64,000 nucleotides of DNA from Bacteroidota bacterium (GCA_016776505.1 JADHTG010000011.1:1-64000), one strand, 5' to 3'. Positions 25,854-35,691 are shown, numbered from the stretch's first letter. Notes: generated by a model not told the origin, from the letters alone. Program-made: numbers and translations.

Positions 25854-26870
25854 ATGCTTCGAGATGTTAAAACACTAAATCAGTTTATTGTAGAGCGTCA
25901 GGCTGATTTTGAATATGCAAAAGGAGAGCTCTCCAGTTTGCTTAGCGATATCGGAACTGCTGTTAAAATAATTAATAGGGAAGTCAATAAAGCCGGCCTG
26001 GTGAATATCCTCGGTTCTGCCCATGAAATAAATGTGCAGGGGGAGGAAGTTAAAAAGTTGGATATGTACGCCAACGATATGCTTATCATAGCGCTGAGTT
26101 CAGGGGAGGATTGTTGTGTTATAGCTTCTGAAGAAAATGAAAATATTGTTGAAATTCCAACGCAAAACAATATTAATCCTGCCAAGTATGTTGTCGTTTT
26201 TGATCCACTGGATGGTTCTTCAAACATTGATGTGAATGCCTCTATCGGGACCATTTTTGCCATTTACAGGAGGATTTCAGAAGGCGATGGCCCGGGGACT
26301 GCAGAAGATTGCATGCAAAAGGGAAGGAATATAGTGGCATCTGGCTATGTGATCTACGGTTCTTCCACTATGCTGGTTTATACTACGGGAAATGGCGTAA
26401 ACGGATTTACTCTCGATCCTTCCATTGGTGAATTTTGTTTATCTCATCCTAAAATCAAACTACCTGAAAGAGGGAATATTTATTCACTGAATGATGCTAA
26501 TTTCTCTGATTTTTCTGAAGGACTCAAAAGATTTGTAAACTACCTGAAAGGAGATGCAAAAACTGAAATCGGCAAGTTTTCTGCCCGATACATCGGCACC
26601 TTAGTAGCTGATATTCACAGGAATCTTTTAAAGGGCGGAATTTTTATTTATCCCGATACAGCTAAAGCTCCTCAAGGGAAACTCAGGCTCATTTATGAAA
26701 ACAACCCCATGGCTTTTTTACTGGAACAGGCAAACGGAAAAGCCACTGATGGACACGGAGTGGATATTCTTGACATTCAGCCAACTGACTTGCACCAAAG
26801 AACACCTTTGTTTATTGGAAATAAAGATTTAGTGGATTTAGCTGAAGAATTTATTAAAAAATATGGCTGA
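25854..26870 (+). CDS. fbp: Class I fructose-1,6-bisphosphatase
   Basis: This 338-residue cytoplasmic enzyme of gluconeogenesis hydrolyses fructose 1,6-bisphosphate to fructose 6-phosphate. The metal-binding motif of the inositol-phosphatase superfamily, DPLDGSSNIDVN, starts at residue 117, preceded by the EEN acidic site near residue 95. The sugar-phosphate site KFSARYIGTLVADIHRNLLKGGIFIYP follows in the C-terminal half. Length and order match class I FBPase. It is the first of a co-directional series with rsfS and ftsH, though 158 bases and a separate promoter element precede rsfS. Confidence 0.96.
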   Translation: MLRDVKTLNQFIVERQADFEYAKGELSSLLSDIGTAVKIINREVNKAGLVNILGSAHEINVQGEEVKKLDMYANDMLIIALSSGEDCCVIASEENENIVEIPTQNNINPAKYVVVFDPLDGSSNIDVNASIGTIFAIYRRISEGDGPGTAEDCMQKGRNIVASGYVIYGSSTMLVYTTGNGVNGFTLDPSIGEFCLSHPKIKLPERGNIYSLNDANFSDFSEGLKRFVNYLKGDAKTEIGKFSARYIGTLVADIHRNLLKGGIFIYPDTAKAPQGKLRLIYENNPMAFLLEQANGKATDGHGVDILDIQPTDLHQRTPLFIGNKDLVDLAEEFIKKYG

Positions 26871-26992
26871 CCCAAAATATGCTGTCTATTTGTCACTTTT
26901 ATCTTTAATTATAATCTTTGTCTTCTTTTTTGATACAATTAGCATGTGCATAGTTGCATTCTTCAATTGACGAGATTTAATCTGAAAATCGA

Positions 26993-27000
26993 TACTTTTG
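26993..27000 (+). promoter_or_regulatory. Bacteroidota-type -7 element (TACTTTTG)
   Basis: TACTTTTG fits TAnnTTTG and lies 28 bases before the rsfS start at 27029. A TTG lies 23 bases upstream, slightly further than the usual spacing. Confidence 0.5.
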
Positions 27001-27028
27001 CAACCATATTAACTATAAAACCTTGTGA

Positions 27029-27406
27029 ATGAGTAATCAAGTCGGCAATCAAAATTTAATACTCCTCAAAGAATCTATTATTAAAGGCATGCTGGACAAA
27101 AAAGGTCATCAGGTTACTAGTATTGATTTAAGTACTTTAAGCTACAATATCTCAGATATGTTCATCCTTTGTCATGGAAATTCTGATAAGCAGGTAGAGA
27201 CTATCGCTAAAAACATTGAAGAAGAAGTATTTAAAGCCACAGGAGAGAAAGCCTGTCACAAAGAGGGCTATGCGAATAAGGAATGGATATTGCTCGATTA
27301 CTTCGACATCATTGTTCATGTTTTTGAGGAAGAGAAGAGAGAATTTTATGCATTGGAGAAATTATGGGGCGATGGAGAAGTTCAGGTGTACAATTCTGAT
27401 AAATAA
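27029..27406 (+). CDS. rsfS: Ribosomal silencing factor RsfS
   Basis: This 125-residue cytoplasmic protein binds ribosomal protein uL14 on the large subunit and blocks joining of the small subunit when nutrients are limited. The family pattern is visible: KKGHQVTSIDLSTL near 25-40, then ISDMFILCHGNSDKQVETIAKNIEE, and the diagnostic C-terminal block WILLDYFDIIVHVFEEEKREFYALEKLWGD (about 90-119). Length is typical. It sits 17 bases ahead of ftsH, an arrangement common in Bacteroidota, and they are probably co-transcribed. Confidence 0.96.
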   Translation: MSNQVGNQNLILLKESIIKGMLDKKGHQVTSIDLSTLSYNISDMFILCHGNSDKQVETIAKNIEEEVFKATGEKACHKEGYANKEWILLDYFDIIVHVFEEEKREFYALEKLWGDGEVQVYNSDK

Positions 27407-27423
27407 TTTCATTTAGAAATCAT

Positions 27424-29502
27424 ATGGTAGATAAAAAAGAAAAGCCTATTCCAAAGGAAAAAGCTGGAAATACAGACAAAAAGAACCCAAAAAAGATAAA
27501 TTTCTACTGGATTTATGCAGTGATTGCCTTGATCCTTTTTGGTACCTATTTCTTCCCAAGTGACTTTACAAAAGACACTTATTGGGTGGCTGTGGAAGAA
27601 ATGATCATCAACAATGATATTGAGAAATTCGAAGTAATCAATAATGAAGAAGTACTGGTTTACATAAAAAAAGACGCTCTGGATAGTGAAAGACACCAGG
27701 ATTTAAAAGGTAAATCCATAGGTAAAACCTCTGAAGGTCCGCAATATAAATTCAATATTCCGGATTCAAAAGAATTTCAGGGGGAAGTGAATGAATTGCT
27801 TGAAGCAAATAATTTAGATAAAATTCCCATTTATTTCAAAAACAAGGAGAATTGGGGACGGGAAATGTTTAGCTGGCTCATTCCAATTGGTTTAATGGTG
27901 CTACTTTGGATATTCATTATGAGAAGATTCCAGGGAGGAGGAGCTGGAGGAAGCCAGATTTTCAATATCGGTAAAAGCAAAGCTACCTTATTCGAAAAAG
28001 ACACCAAAGTAGATGTCACTTTTAAAGATGTTGCCGGCCTTGAAGAAGCCAAAGTGGAAGTGGTGGAAATTGTAGATTTTCTGAAAAATCCCAAGAAATA
28101 TACTGAACTGGGAGGTAAAATTCCAAAAGGCGCCTTATTAGTTGGTCCTCCGGGGACAGGAAAAACACTGCTAGCAAAAGCAGTTGCCGGTGAGGCCAGT
28201 GTTCCTTTTTACTCTTTGTCAGGTTCTGATTTTGTGGAGATGTTCGTGGGTGTCGGAGCTTCCAGGGTAAGAGATTTATTTAACCAGGCAAAAGCAAAAG
28301 CACCCTGTATTATTTTTATTGATGAGATCGATGCAATTGGTCGCGCCCGGGGAAAAACGATCGCACCCGGAGGAAATGATGAAAGAGAAAGTACACTGAA
28401 TCAATTACTGGCTGAAATGGATGGATTTTCATCCAACTCCGGTATTATCATTTTAGCAGCTACCAACCGTCCGGATGTACTGGACTCAGCATTATTGCGT
28501 CCGGGACGTTTTGACAGGCAAATATCTATTGATCGTCCTGACTTAAAAGGTAGGATCCAGATTTTTGAGGTGCACCTAAAACCTCTAACAAAACTCAACA
28601 AGGATGTAGTTTCAGAACGCTTAGCTGAGCAAACCCCCGGATTTGCAGGTGCAGAAATAGCAAATGTTTGTAATGAAGCGGCCCTGATTGCTGCCAGAAA
28701 AGGCAAAGATGAGGTAGATATGCTTGATTTCCAGGATGCTATTGATCGTGTAATTGGAGGACTTGAAAAGAAAACGAAAATCATTTCTCCTGAAGAAAAG
28801 AAAATTGTAGCCTATCATGAAGCTGGACATGCAATTGTGGGTTGGTACCTGGAACATTCCTCTCCCCTGTTAAAAGTTTCTATTGTTCCCCGTGGAATAG
28901 CCGCTTTAGGTTACGCACAATACCTTCCTAAAGAACAATATCTTTATACTACCGAACAAATATTAGACACCATGTGCATGTCACTGGGAGGTCGGGCAGC
29001 TGAAGAACTTAAGTTCTCCAAAATCTCAACCGGAGCTCAAAACGACCTGGAACGGGTTACCAAAATGTCTTATGACATGGTGACTATTTATGGAATGAAT
29101 GACAAACTGGGTCATGTTTCTTTCAATGACGCTCAAAAAGAATACAACTTTCAGAAACCTTATAGTGACAAAACAGCAGAAACAATTGATGAAGAAGTCC
29201 GCAAGATTATTGAAGGCTGCTACAACAGATCACTTGCCTTATTAAAGGATAAAATTGAGGATTTTGAAAAAATTGCCCTTGTATTATTAGAAAAAGAGAC
29301 CATCTTCAAGAGTGATATTGAAAAACTGATTGGAAAAAGACCTTTCGAACCGGAAGAAACCAAAGCGAAAAAACCAATAAAGTCCAAAAGCAAAAAACCA
29401 GCGGGAGGACAAAAACTGAAAAAGCCAGCAGAAAAGGATGCTCCGAAAGAAAAGAAGGTCCAGAAAACAACTCCAACTGAATCCGTTGACAAAGTAGATT
29501 AA
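27424..29502 (+). CDS. ftsH: ATP-dependent zinc metalloprotease FtsH
   Basis: This 692-residue inner-membrane AAA+ protease degrades misfolded membrane proteins and short-lived regulators. In order: a lysine-rich cytoplasmic start, transmembrane segment 1 (about 28-42), a periplasmic domain, transmembrane segment 2 (about 143-160), the AAA module with Walker A GPPGTGKT from residue 241 and Walker [12 protein letters not shown], the second region of homology (ATNRPDVLD...RPGRFDR), and the zinc site HEAGH at 465-469. A K- and P-rich tail of about 60 residues follows. Length is slightly above average because of this tail. It follows rsfS closely and precedes a short asparaginase by four bases. 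Confidence 0.97.
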   Translation: MVDKKEKPIPKEKAGNTDKKNPKKINFYWIYAVIALILFGTYFFPSDFTKDTYWVAVEEMIINNDIEKFEVINNEEVLVYIKKDALDSERHQDLKGKSIGKTSEGPQYKFNIPDSKEFQGEVNELLEANNLDKIPIYFKNKENWGREMFSWLIPIGLMVLLWIFIMRRFQGGGAGGSQIFNIGKSKATLFEKDTKVDVTFKDVAGLEEAKVEVVEIVDFLKNPKKYTELGGKIPKGALLVGPPGTGKTLLAKAVAGEASVPFYSLSGSDFVEMFVGVGASRVRDLFNQAKAKAPCIIFIDEIDAIGRARGKTIAPGGNDERESTLNQLLAEMDGFSSNSGIIILAATNRPDVLDSALLRPGRFDRQISIDRPDLKGRIQIFEVHLKPLTKLNKDVVSERLAEQTPGFAGAEIANVCNEAALIAARKGKDEVDMLDFQDAIDRVIGGLEKKTKIISPEEKKIVAYHEAGHAIVGWYLEHSSPLLKVSIVPRGIAALGYAQYLPKEQYLYTTEQILDTMCMSLGGRAAEELKFSKISTGAQNDLERVTKMSYDMVTIYGMNDKLGHVSFNDAQKEYNFQKPYSDKTAETIDEEVRKIIEGCYNRSLALLKDKIEDFEKIALVLLEKETIFKSDIEKLIGKRPFEPEETKAKKPIKSKSKKPAGGQKLKKPAEKDAPKEKKVQKTTPTESVDKVD

Positions 29503-29506
29503 TGGA

Positions 29507-30001
29507 ATGAATATCCGTATATTTATTACCGGTGGAACTTTTGATAAGGAATACAATGAGTTGACGGGAGACTTGTATTTCAAGGACACCCATTTAAAAG
29601 AAATGCTTGAAAAAGGAAGGTCAAAAGTGCATGTCCAGATCAGGACTCTCATGATGATCGACAGCTTGGAAATGGATGATTCAGATCGCGAGATCATTTT
29701 GCATAATTGCAAGAAAACTGGAGAAGACAAAATAGTTATTACCCACGGAACTGATTCCATGGTTGAAACAGCCAAATACCTTGCTGCTGCAAATTTGAAC
29801 AAAACCATTGTGATCACCGGGGCCATGATTCCTTTTAAATTTGGCAGTTCCGATGGATTGTTTAACCTGGGGAGTTCCCTGGCATTTGTTCAGACATTAA
29901 ATCAGGGAGTGTATATATCAATGAATGGCAGATATTTTGCACATCATAACGTAAGAAAAAATCCTCAAAAAGGTGAATTCGAGGAAATTGTTGTTCCTTA
30001 A
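29507..30001 (+). CDS. Short asparaginase-domain protein
   Basis: This 164-residue protein consists only of the N-terminal catalytic domain of the L-asparaginase fold. The nucleophile threonine lies in ITGGTFDKEY (T11), the second triad block is HGTDSM (T82, D83), and K151 in NVRKNP corresponds to the lysine of the triad by alignment to the classical enzyme as I recall it. The C-terminal domain that closes the active site of full-length (about 330 residues) asparaginases is absent. Short homologues of this length are known as a separate family, so it need not be truncated. It starts four bases after ftsH and is probably in the same operon. Substrate unknown. Confidence 0.85.
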   Translation: MNIRIFITGGTFDKEYNELTGDLYFKDTHLKEMLEKGRSKVHVQIRTLMMIDSLEMDDSDREIILHNCKKTGEDKIVITHGTDSMVETAKYLAAANLNKTIVITGAMIPFKFGSSDGLFNLGSSLAFVQTLNQGVYISMNGRYFAHHNVRKNPQKGEFEEIVVP

Positions 30002-30068
30002 GTCAATTACACAATAATTGCAGTTTAACAGCGTTTCAATATTATTCAAAAACATTTAAGATAATAAT

Positions 30069-30200
30069 TTGATAACCCTCATAATTATAACACTTGCTAA
30101 ATATTTCGGCATCGACCTGAAAAAAACCATGGTCTTTGTTGGCTTGCTTGCTTTATTCATCAGCATGTACAGCAAAGTTAAATTTCCTATGATGCTGTAA
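30069..30200 (+). CDS. Possible 43-residue membrane peptide
   Basis: A frame opening at TTG (30069) encodes a hydrophobic peptide with two short membrane-like segments (TLIIITLAKYFG and TMVFVGLLALFISMY), ending PMML. There is no ATG before residue 21. It could be a genuine small membrane protein, a remnant of a larger lost gene, or chance. No promoter or partner supports it. Confidence 0.2.
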   Translation: MITLIIITLAKYFGIDLKKTMVFVGLLALFISMYSKVKFPMML

Positions 30201-30289
30201 ACTATCCTATTATTTTTTAGGCAAGTTTTTTCCTTAACCTTAATTTTATTCTTTCAATTTTTCTGTTTAATTCAAATAAACAGCTATAT

Positions 30290-30958
30290 ATGAGAATAAA
30301 AATAGTCCTTATTACCCTGGTTTTTGTCATTATTCATTTACAACTCTTTTCACAAAAATTCTTAAGTCCCAAAGAACTTGCAAAATCCAGGGAATACCGC
30401 AATTTGGAAGAAGCACTAGAAAAACCTTTAAAAGTGTACAAATTGAACCTGAAAAGAAGTGATTTTGCGGAGTTACCGAGAGAAATAGCTGCCTTTCGGA
30501 ATTTGCAGAAGCTTGAGCTGGGATCAAATAAATTAAAAAAACTACCCCGTGAGCTGGGAAGACTAAAAAAACTTCAATACCTTGATTTATCTTATAGTCG
30601 AAACCTGAACTTACCCAAAGCAATGCCCATCATCATCAAACTTAAATACCTGGAACAGCTGGATTTAAGTGATAACCAGCTCAGGCAAATTCCGCGTGAG
30701 ATTTCGAAACTCAAAAACCTGAAATTCATTGATCTTTCGTATAATAAAAACATCAATGTTACTCAGGTTATTAGTGTTCTTAGTAAATTAGAGCAACTGG
30801 AGGTTTTAATGCTGGCAGAGAATAACATCAAAATCGTCCCTGTAAGCATCAGCAAAATGCAAAATCTGAAAGAGTTGCACCTGCTATACAACCCTATTAA
30901 TAAAACAGAAAGAAATAAAATAATAGGGCTGTTACCGAATGCGAAGATTGTTTTTTAG
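30290..30958 (+). CDS. Leucine-rich-repeat secreted protein
   Basis: This 222-residue protein has a signal peptide (residues 1-20, ending LFSQ) and then about six leucine-rich repeats of 23-24 residues. They follow the pattern LxxLxxLxLxxNxLxxLPxEIxxLxx, for example LRQIPREISKLKNLKFIDLSYN near residues 130-150. The proline-containing PREI/PREL form is typical of bacterial and plant intracellular Ras-group LRRs, but the signal peptide indicates export. LRRs usually bind proteins; the partner is unknown. It is upstream of the second MBOAT cassette by about 160 bases, on the same strand. Confidence 0.85.
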   Translation: MRIKIVLITLVFVIIHLQLFSQKFLSPKELAKSREYRNLEEALEKPLKVYKLNLKRSDFAELPREIAAFRNLQKLELGSNKLKKLPRELGRLKKLQYLDLSYSRNLNLPKAMPIIIKLKYLEQLDLSDNQLRQIPREISKLKNLKFIDLSYNKNINVTQVISVLSKLEQLEVLMLAENNIKIVPVSISKMQNLKELHLLYNPINKTERNKIIGLLPNAKIVF

Positions 30959-31117
30959 CCAGAATTAAACTACATTAACTAACTATTGTTGAGTAGTATC
31001 AATACCGTGAATGATTTTAAGATTATATTTACGATTGATGAAAAACAGAAAATAAAGGCCGAATACTGCATTGACACCAAATAAAAACTAAACTCAAAAA
31101 TACAAGAGAAAACCGGT

Positions 31118-32566
31118 ATGCTTTTCAATTCCATTGACTTCGCAATATTTTTACCAATAGTCTTCTTACTATATTGGTTTGTAACGTATAAAAATCTTCA
31201 ACTTCAAAACTTATTTCTCGTTGTTTCAAGTTATCTGTTTTATGGATGGTGGGACTGGAGGTTTTTATCATTAATACTTTTTAGTACTATCGTTGACTAT
31301 TCAGTTGGACGTGCTCTTTCAGTTGAAAGTAAAGTTTCAAAAAGAAGAATGCTGCTTTGGACCAGTATATTTGTAAATTTAGGTTTTCTTGGCTTTTTTA
31401 AATATTACAATTTCTTCCTGGATAACTTTGTTTCGGCCTTTTCATTCTTTGGAACTGAAATTAATACACACTCTCTTAACCTTATTTTACCTGTAGGTAT
31501 AAGTTTTTATACATTCCAGACGTTAAGCTATACAATTGATGTCTACAAGCGAAAACTTCAGCCTACAAAGAATTTTATTGCCTTTGCAGCATTTGTCGGA
31601 TTTTTCCCTCAACTAGTTGCCGGGCCAATTGAAAGAGCAACAAACTTATTACCTCAATTTTTTAAAAAAAGAAGCTTTGATTATTCCCAGGCAGCAGACG
31701 GTTTGCGACAAATACTTTGGGGCCTTTTTAAAAAAATTGTTATTGCTGATAACTGTGCAGAATATGCCAATTTGATATTCAATAATTCAAATGATTATAC
31801 TGGGAGTACCCTCGTATTGGGTGCTTTATTTTTTACATTTCAGATTTACGGTGATTTTTCCGGTTATTCTGATATCGCAATTGGAACTTCCAGACTTTTT
31901 GGTTTTAATTTAAAAAGGAACTTTGCCTTCCCATATTTTTCAAGAGATATTGCAGAATTTTGGAGGCGTTGGCATATTTCACTCTCAAGTTGGTTTAGAG
32001 ATTACCTTTACATTCCCATTGGTGGTAGTAAGGGGAGCACCTGGATGAAAGCAAGAAATACGTTTATTATTTTTATTGTGAGTGGTTTCTGGCATGGTGC
32101 TAATTGGACTTTTATTTTTTGGGGAGCATTAAATGCCATTTATTTTCTACCTCTTTTACTTTCAAACAAAAACAGACAAAACCTGGAAATTGTTGCACAA
32201 GGGAAATATCTACCTGGAATCAAGGAGATATTCTACATGATTTTTACATTTGGATTAACAGTATTTGCTTGGATATTCTTTCGAGCTGATAATGTTAATC
32301 ATGCTTTTATTTATATTGCTGAGATTTTTTCTTATTCCTTTTTTTCAATACCAAGTTTTATTGGCATCTACAAGGCTATTGTAACTATAGCATTAGTCAT
32401 ATTTTTTCTGCTTATAGAATGGGTTGGACGAGAAGGACAATATGCCTTAGAATTAATTAATTGTAAATTTCCTCGTTTTTATAGATGGGTCTTCTATATA
32501 TTCCTTATTGTCGCTTTGGATATTTTTGGAGGGAACCAACAACAGTTTATTTATTTTCAATTCTAA
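31118..32566 (+). CDS. MBOAT family O-acyltransferase (cassette 2)
   Basis: This 482-residue polytopic inner-membrane acyltransferase is homologous to the protein at 12727-14208. It keeps the same landmarks: LILPVGISFYTFQTLSYTIDVY, FFPQLVAGPIERATNLLPQF, AEFWRRWHISLSSWFRDYLYIPIGG, and the catalytic histidine H326 in SGFWHGANWTF. The IPIGG extension after the arginine-rich block is the classical AlgI form and is absent in cassette 1, so the two may act on different polymers. Its codons look more AT-rich than those of neighbouring genes. The SGNH-like partner follows six bases downstream. Confidence 0.92.
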   Translation: MLFNSIDFAIFLPIVFLLYWFVTYKNLQLQNLFLVVSSYLFYGWWDWRFLSLILFSTIVDYSVGRALSVESKVSKRRMLLWTSIFVNLGFLGFFKYYNFFLDNFVSAFSFFGTEINTHSLNLILPVGISFYTFQTLSYTIDVYKRKLQPTKNFIAFAAFVGFFPQLVAGPIERATNLLPQFFKKRSFDYSQAADGLRQILWGLFKKIVIADNCAEYANLIFNNSNDYTGSTLVLGALFFTFQIYGDFSGYSDIAIGTSRLFGFNLKRNFAFPYFSRDIAEFWRRWHISLSSWFRDYLYIPIGGSKGSTWMKARNTFIIFIVSGFWHGANWTFIFWGALNAIYFLPLLLSNKNRQNLEIVAQGKYLPGIKEIFYMIFTFGLTVFAWIFFRADNVNHAFIYIAEIFSYSFFSIPSFIGIYKAIVTIALVIFFLLIEWVGREGQYALELINCKFPRFYRWVFYIFLIVALDIFGGNQQQFIYFQF

Positions 32567-32572
32567 GAAAAA

Positions 32573-33586
32573 ATGAGATTATTTTTTATACGATTTTTAT
32601 TGTTTATACTAACTTTATGCGTTATTCGTCTAGTAAGTGAATTATCCATTCCTGTTTATTCTGAGAAGCAAAGTTTTTACTTTCAAGATCCTGCCAATTA
32701 TAATTTTGCTGTTTTTGGTTCGAGTAGAATGTATCGACAGATTGATCCTCTATTATTAGACAGCTTGTTGGAAGAGCATAATATTTCTACTTTTAACTTT
32801 GCTACTGCAGGAGCTTACAATCCAGAATCATACTATTTATACGAAAATTTCATAAGGAAAATAGATGAGAATGCTATTGAATTTGCAATACTTGAATTAC
32901 AAAAGTTAAACCTGATTTCAGAAAAAAACATAAAAACCACAAGAGGAAACTACTGGAACACTATTCCTATACTGAAATATAGTTTGAATTATATTTCAAA
33001 CTCCAATTACACTACAGAATCAAAGAACGTTATAAGAAAAAAATACTTGAAAAGCTTTTTCTACAGGTGTATTAGTTTCCATAAAATTTACATTCTAAAA
33101 CATTATTTATTCAAATCAAAAATTAATATGAAAGGCAAAAACGGATACTATCCTCTTGAGGATGAGATGAAAAATAATGCATTAATCCTGGATCGATATC
33201 AAACATTTCATAAGGACACATCTGCAATAATTGAACGAATACACGCAGCTTCACAAATTGGTTCATTAGGAAATGAAAATGCATTTCTGAATAAGGCTCA
33301 TTTGAAGTACCTGCAGCAATTAATAATTAAATCTGCAGATAAAGGTATCCATCTGATTTTCTTCATTTCGCCTCGACTTGAATTGGATTTTTATACTGAA
33401 TTAATTCCTATCTACAATTATCTTCCCAAAGAGCACGTAGTTGAAATTGCCAACTACAATAAATACAAACAACTTTATTTAACTAAGAACTCTTTTGATG
33501 TAGGACATTTAAACACAACCGGAGCCGGTATTTTAAGCACATATCTCGCTGAACAATTGGAACAAATTATGAAAATTGAAAAATAA
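32573..33586 (+). CDS. SGNH-like partner of MBOAT acyltransferase (cassette 2)
   Basis: This 337-residue protein has an N-terminal membrane anchor (residues 4-20) and a periplasmic domain. The nucleophile block reads FGSSRMYRQIDP (S50 or S51), and the C-terminal block FDVGHLNTTGA has D309 and H312 in the DxxH spacing of SGNH hydrolases. It therefore keeps a complete-looking Ser/Asp/His set. Apart from these blocks it shares little with the cassette 1 partner. The base composition is strongly AT-rich with many AAA, ATA and TTA codons. It lies six bases after the MBOAT gene and is surely co-transcribed. Confidence 0.75.
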   Translation: MRLFFIRFLLFILTLCVIRLVSELSIPVYSEKQSFYFQDPANYNFAVFGSSRMYRQIDPLLLDSLLEEHNISTFNFATAGAYNPESYYLYENFIRKIDENAIEFAILELQKLNLISEKNIKTTRGNYWNTIPILKYSLNYISNSNYTTESKNVIRKKYLKSFFYRCISFHKIYILKHYLFKSKINMKGKNGYYPLEDEMKNNALILDRYQTFHKDTSAIIERIHAASQIGSLGNENAFLNKAHLKYLQQLIIKSADKGIHLIFFISPRLELDFYTELIPIYNYLPKEHVVEIANYNKYKQLYLTKNSFDVGHLNTTGAGILSTYLAEQLEQIMKIEK

Positions 33587-33673
33587 ATAATACAATACTC
33601 ATTCATCAACAGCAGTCTGAAGAGATTAAGTTACATTTTTGATATTAAAACAAAATAACTATTCTCCATTCCA

Positions 33674-34447
33674 TCACCTCACCCTCCTAATGACTTCCAA
33701 TTGATGGGTATATATAGCTCGCTCCGCATTAAAAATTCCTCTTTCATCCAGTTTATCAATCCTTACTTTGCCGGAAGCATGGATGATATGTTGCTTGTCA
33801 ATTAAAATACCTACATGGCTGGTTCTCCCCTCTTCATTGACGAAAAAAGCTAAATCACCACAAGCTGCTTCATCCGTTTTCACATCAAAACCGATTTCTT
33901 TTTGCTGGATAGCATCCCGGGGTAGTTTCACATCTGCCAGTTTAAAAATGCTTTGGACAAACCCGCTGCAATCGATGCCAAATGTGCTTTTTCCTCCCCA
34001 TAAATACGGAATTCCTCTTAATAATTCTGCCCTTTCCAACAGGAATTCATTTGGATAGCTAGGATTTGCCTGGATCACCTCACCTTTTATAAAGAATTCT
34101 TCCTCTGCAATCTTAAAAGATATTCCATCCCAAAAAGGCAATAAACTGCCAAAACCAATGGTTTGCTGGCTGAACTCATTCCCAATTTGCTGGAAGAATC
34201 CTCCTGCATATACAGGTTGTTGTTTCATGATCTGATGAGCATTTTCTTCAGTTATTGTATTCAGTTCTGGAGTATCTATCCAACCAACATATGAATCAAA
34301 GTGCTGTTTTATATAATGCCAGTTGCCTGATGATTCAATGATTTCAAATAATTCACCAAAAATAAGCTGGGTGGTGTTTTCAGATTTGTGATCTGCTTCT
34401 TTCCGAACAGGGAAATAAGATAAATGTGTAATTGCGTATTTTGGCAT
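33674..34447 (-). CDS. C40 family peptidase (NlpC/P60 with SH3 regions)
   Basis: This 257-residue cell-wall hydrolase cuts the peptide stem of peptidoglycan, probably between D-glutamate and the diamino acid, as in the DPP6/YkfC group. Two SH3-like regions occupy residues 1-125. The NlpC/P60 domain (about 135-257) shows the catalytic Cys in FGIDCSGFV (C160), the His in TSHVGIL (H211) and a third polar residue in HIIHASG (H223). No signal peptide is visible at the chosen ATG; cytoplasmic recycling enzymes of this type also lack one. It is monocistronic. Confidence 0.88.
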   Translation of the reverse strand: MPKYAITHLSYFPVRKEADHKSENTTQLIFGELFEIIESSGNWHYIKQHFDSYVGWIDTPELNTITEENAHQIMKQQPVYAGGFFQQIGNEFSQQTIGFGSLLPFWDGISFKIAEEEFFIKGEVIQANPSYPNEFLLERAELLRGIPYLWGGKSTFGIDCSGFVQSIFKLADVKLPRDAIQQKEIGFDVKTDEAACGDLAFFVNEEGRTSHVGILIDKQHIIHASGKVRIDKLDERGIFNAERAIYTHQLEVIRRVR

Positions 34448-34643
34448 GTGGTTTTAGTTAAGTGTAAAAATAATGAAGAATTATTCATTAAAATTCACTT
34501 ATATCCTCATACCAAATGGAGCGATAATATAATGAAGCAATCTGCTGATCTGGACTCTTTATGGCTATGGTAAGCTCGATTTCTCGCGATATTAAAAGGA
34601 CATTATGAAGTTATTTTACCATCTGCAATGTTGCAAATGATCC

Positions 34644-34651
34644 TATCTTTG
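34644..34651 (+). promoter_or_regulatory. Bacteroidota-type -7 element (TATCTTTG)
   Basis: TATCTTTG fits TAnnTTTG and lies 20 bases before the ATG of the LuxC-like gene at 34672. No TTG is present at the -33 position. Confidence 0.45.
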
Positions 34652-34671
34652 CATTGGAATAAAACAGCAAA

Positions 34672-35691
34672 ATGGATCTAAAAAAAAGGCTTGAATCACT
34701 CATAAAACTTGGTGATTACATCAAATCCGGGCTCAGGAATGATGAATTCAAGGGATTATTTGAGGAAGCATACATCCACAACAACTGGTTTACAGAGGAA
34801 TTTTGTAGGCTGAGTTTCTCATCTGCTGCTAATTACTATTTAAACAAGGAAAAGCTGGATAAATGGGTATCTTCCTATGAATTAAGAGACTTTCCTGAGA
34901 AAAAAAAAATAGGGCTTATCCTAGCTGGAAATATTCCATTAGTAGGCATTCACGATATGCTTTCAGTATATGTCAGTGGAAATTGCAGCCAAATTAAAGT
35001 TTCTTCCAAAGACCGTGTACTCACAAAATTCCTGCTTGAAAAACTGCTGGAAATTGAAACTGAAAGTAAATCTTATTTTCAATTCGATGACCAATTAAAG
35101 GGCATGGATGCACTCATTGCAACTGGCAGTAATAATAGTGCCCGCTATTTCGAATATTACTTTAGTCATTGCCCACATGTCATTCGAAGGAACAGAAACT
35201 CGATTGCCGTACTGAACGGAAAAGAAAGTGAAAAGGATATTAAATTACTCGAGGATGATGTATTCAACTTTTTTGGATTGGGTTGCCGGTCTGTATCAAA
35301 AATCTTCATTCCGGCTGATTATCATTTGAATATTTTATTGGATGTTTTTAATAAATACCATTATTTCATTCATCACAATAAATACTACAACAACTATATT
35401 TACCATAAAAGCATCTTCACGCTCAATTCGGATATTCATTTGGATAATGGCTACCTTCTACTGAAAGAAAGTGAATCCATCCATTCTCCTTTAGCCGTTT
35501 TGTTTTTTGAAAGATATGATCAATTAGCTGATGTGGAGGAATCAATAGAAGTAAATAAAGATCAGGTACAAGCAATTGTAAGCAATGAAAAGTTTTCTCT
35601 ACCTACTCTTGCATTTGGCAATTCGCAATTTCCTGAACTTTGGGATTATGCAGATGATGTGGATATAATGTCATTTATCAATAATATATAG
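34672..35691 (+). CDS. Acyl-CoA reductase (LuxC-like)
   Basis: This 339-residue protein of the LuxC/acyl-CoA reductase family within the aldehyde dehydrogenase superfamily would reduce acyl-CoA or acyl-protein to the aldehyde with NAD(P)H. Visible are the nucleotide-binding GLILAGNIPLVGIHDM (81-96), the ATGSNNSARYFEYYF segment (150-164), and the predicted catalytic cysteine C205 in FGLGCRSVSKI. Length matches the short Bacteroidota branch, which lacks the luciferase genes. In these bacteria its role in lipid or aldehyde metabolism is unclear. The mnmH gene starts 3-21 bases downstream. Confidence 0.88.
   Translation: MDLKKRLESLIKLGDYIKSGLRNDEFKGLFEEAYIHNNWFTEEFCRLSFSSAANYYLNKEKLDKWVSSYELRDFPEKKKIGLILAGNIPLVGIHDMLSVYVSGNCSQIKVSSKDRVLTKFLLEKLLEIETESKSYFQFDDQLKGMDALIATGSNNSARYFEYYFSHCPHVIRRNRNSIAVLNGKESEKDIKLLEDDVFNFFGLGCRSVSKIFIPADYHLNILLDVFNKYHYFIHHNKYYNNYIYHKSIFTLNSDIHLDNGYLLLKESESIHSPLAVLFFERYDQLADVEESIEVNKDQVQAIVSNEKFSLPTLAFGNSQFPELWDYADDVDIMSFINNI

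Noticed and set aside
29507-30200. Asparaginase broken by a frameshift with its C-terminal domain lost downstream
   Set aside because: No asparaginase-like residues are found in any frame after 30001, and a family of about 165 residues with the same end is known.
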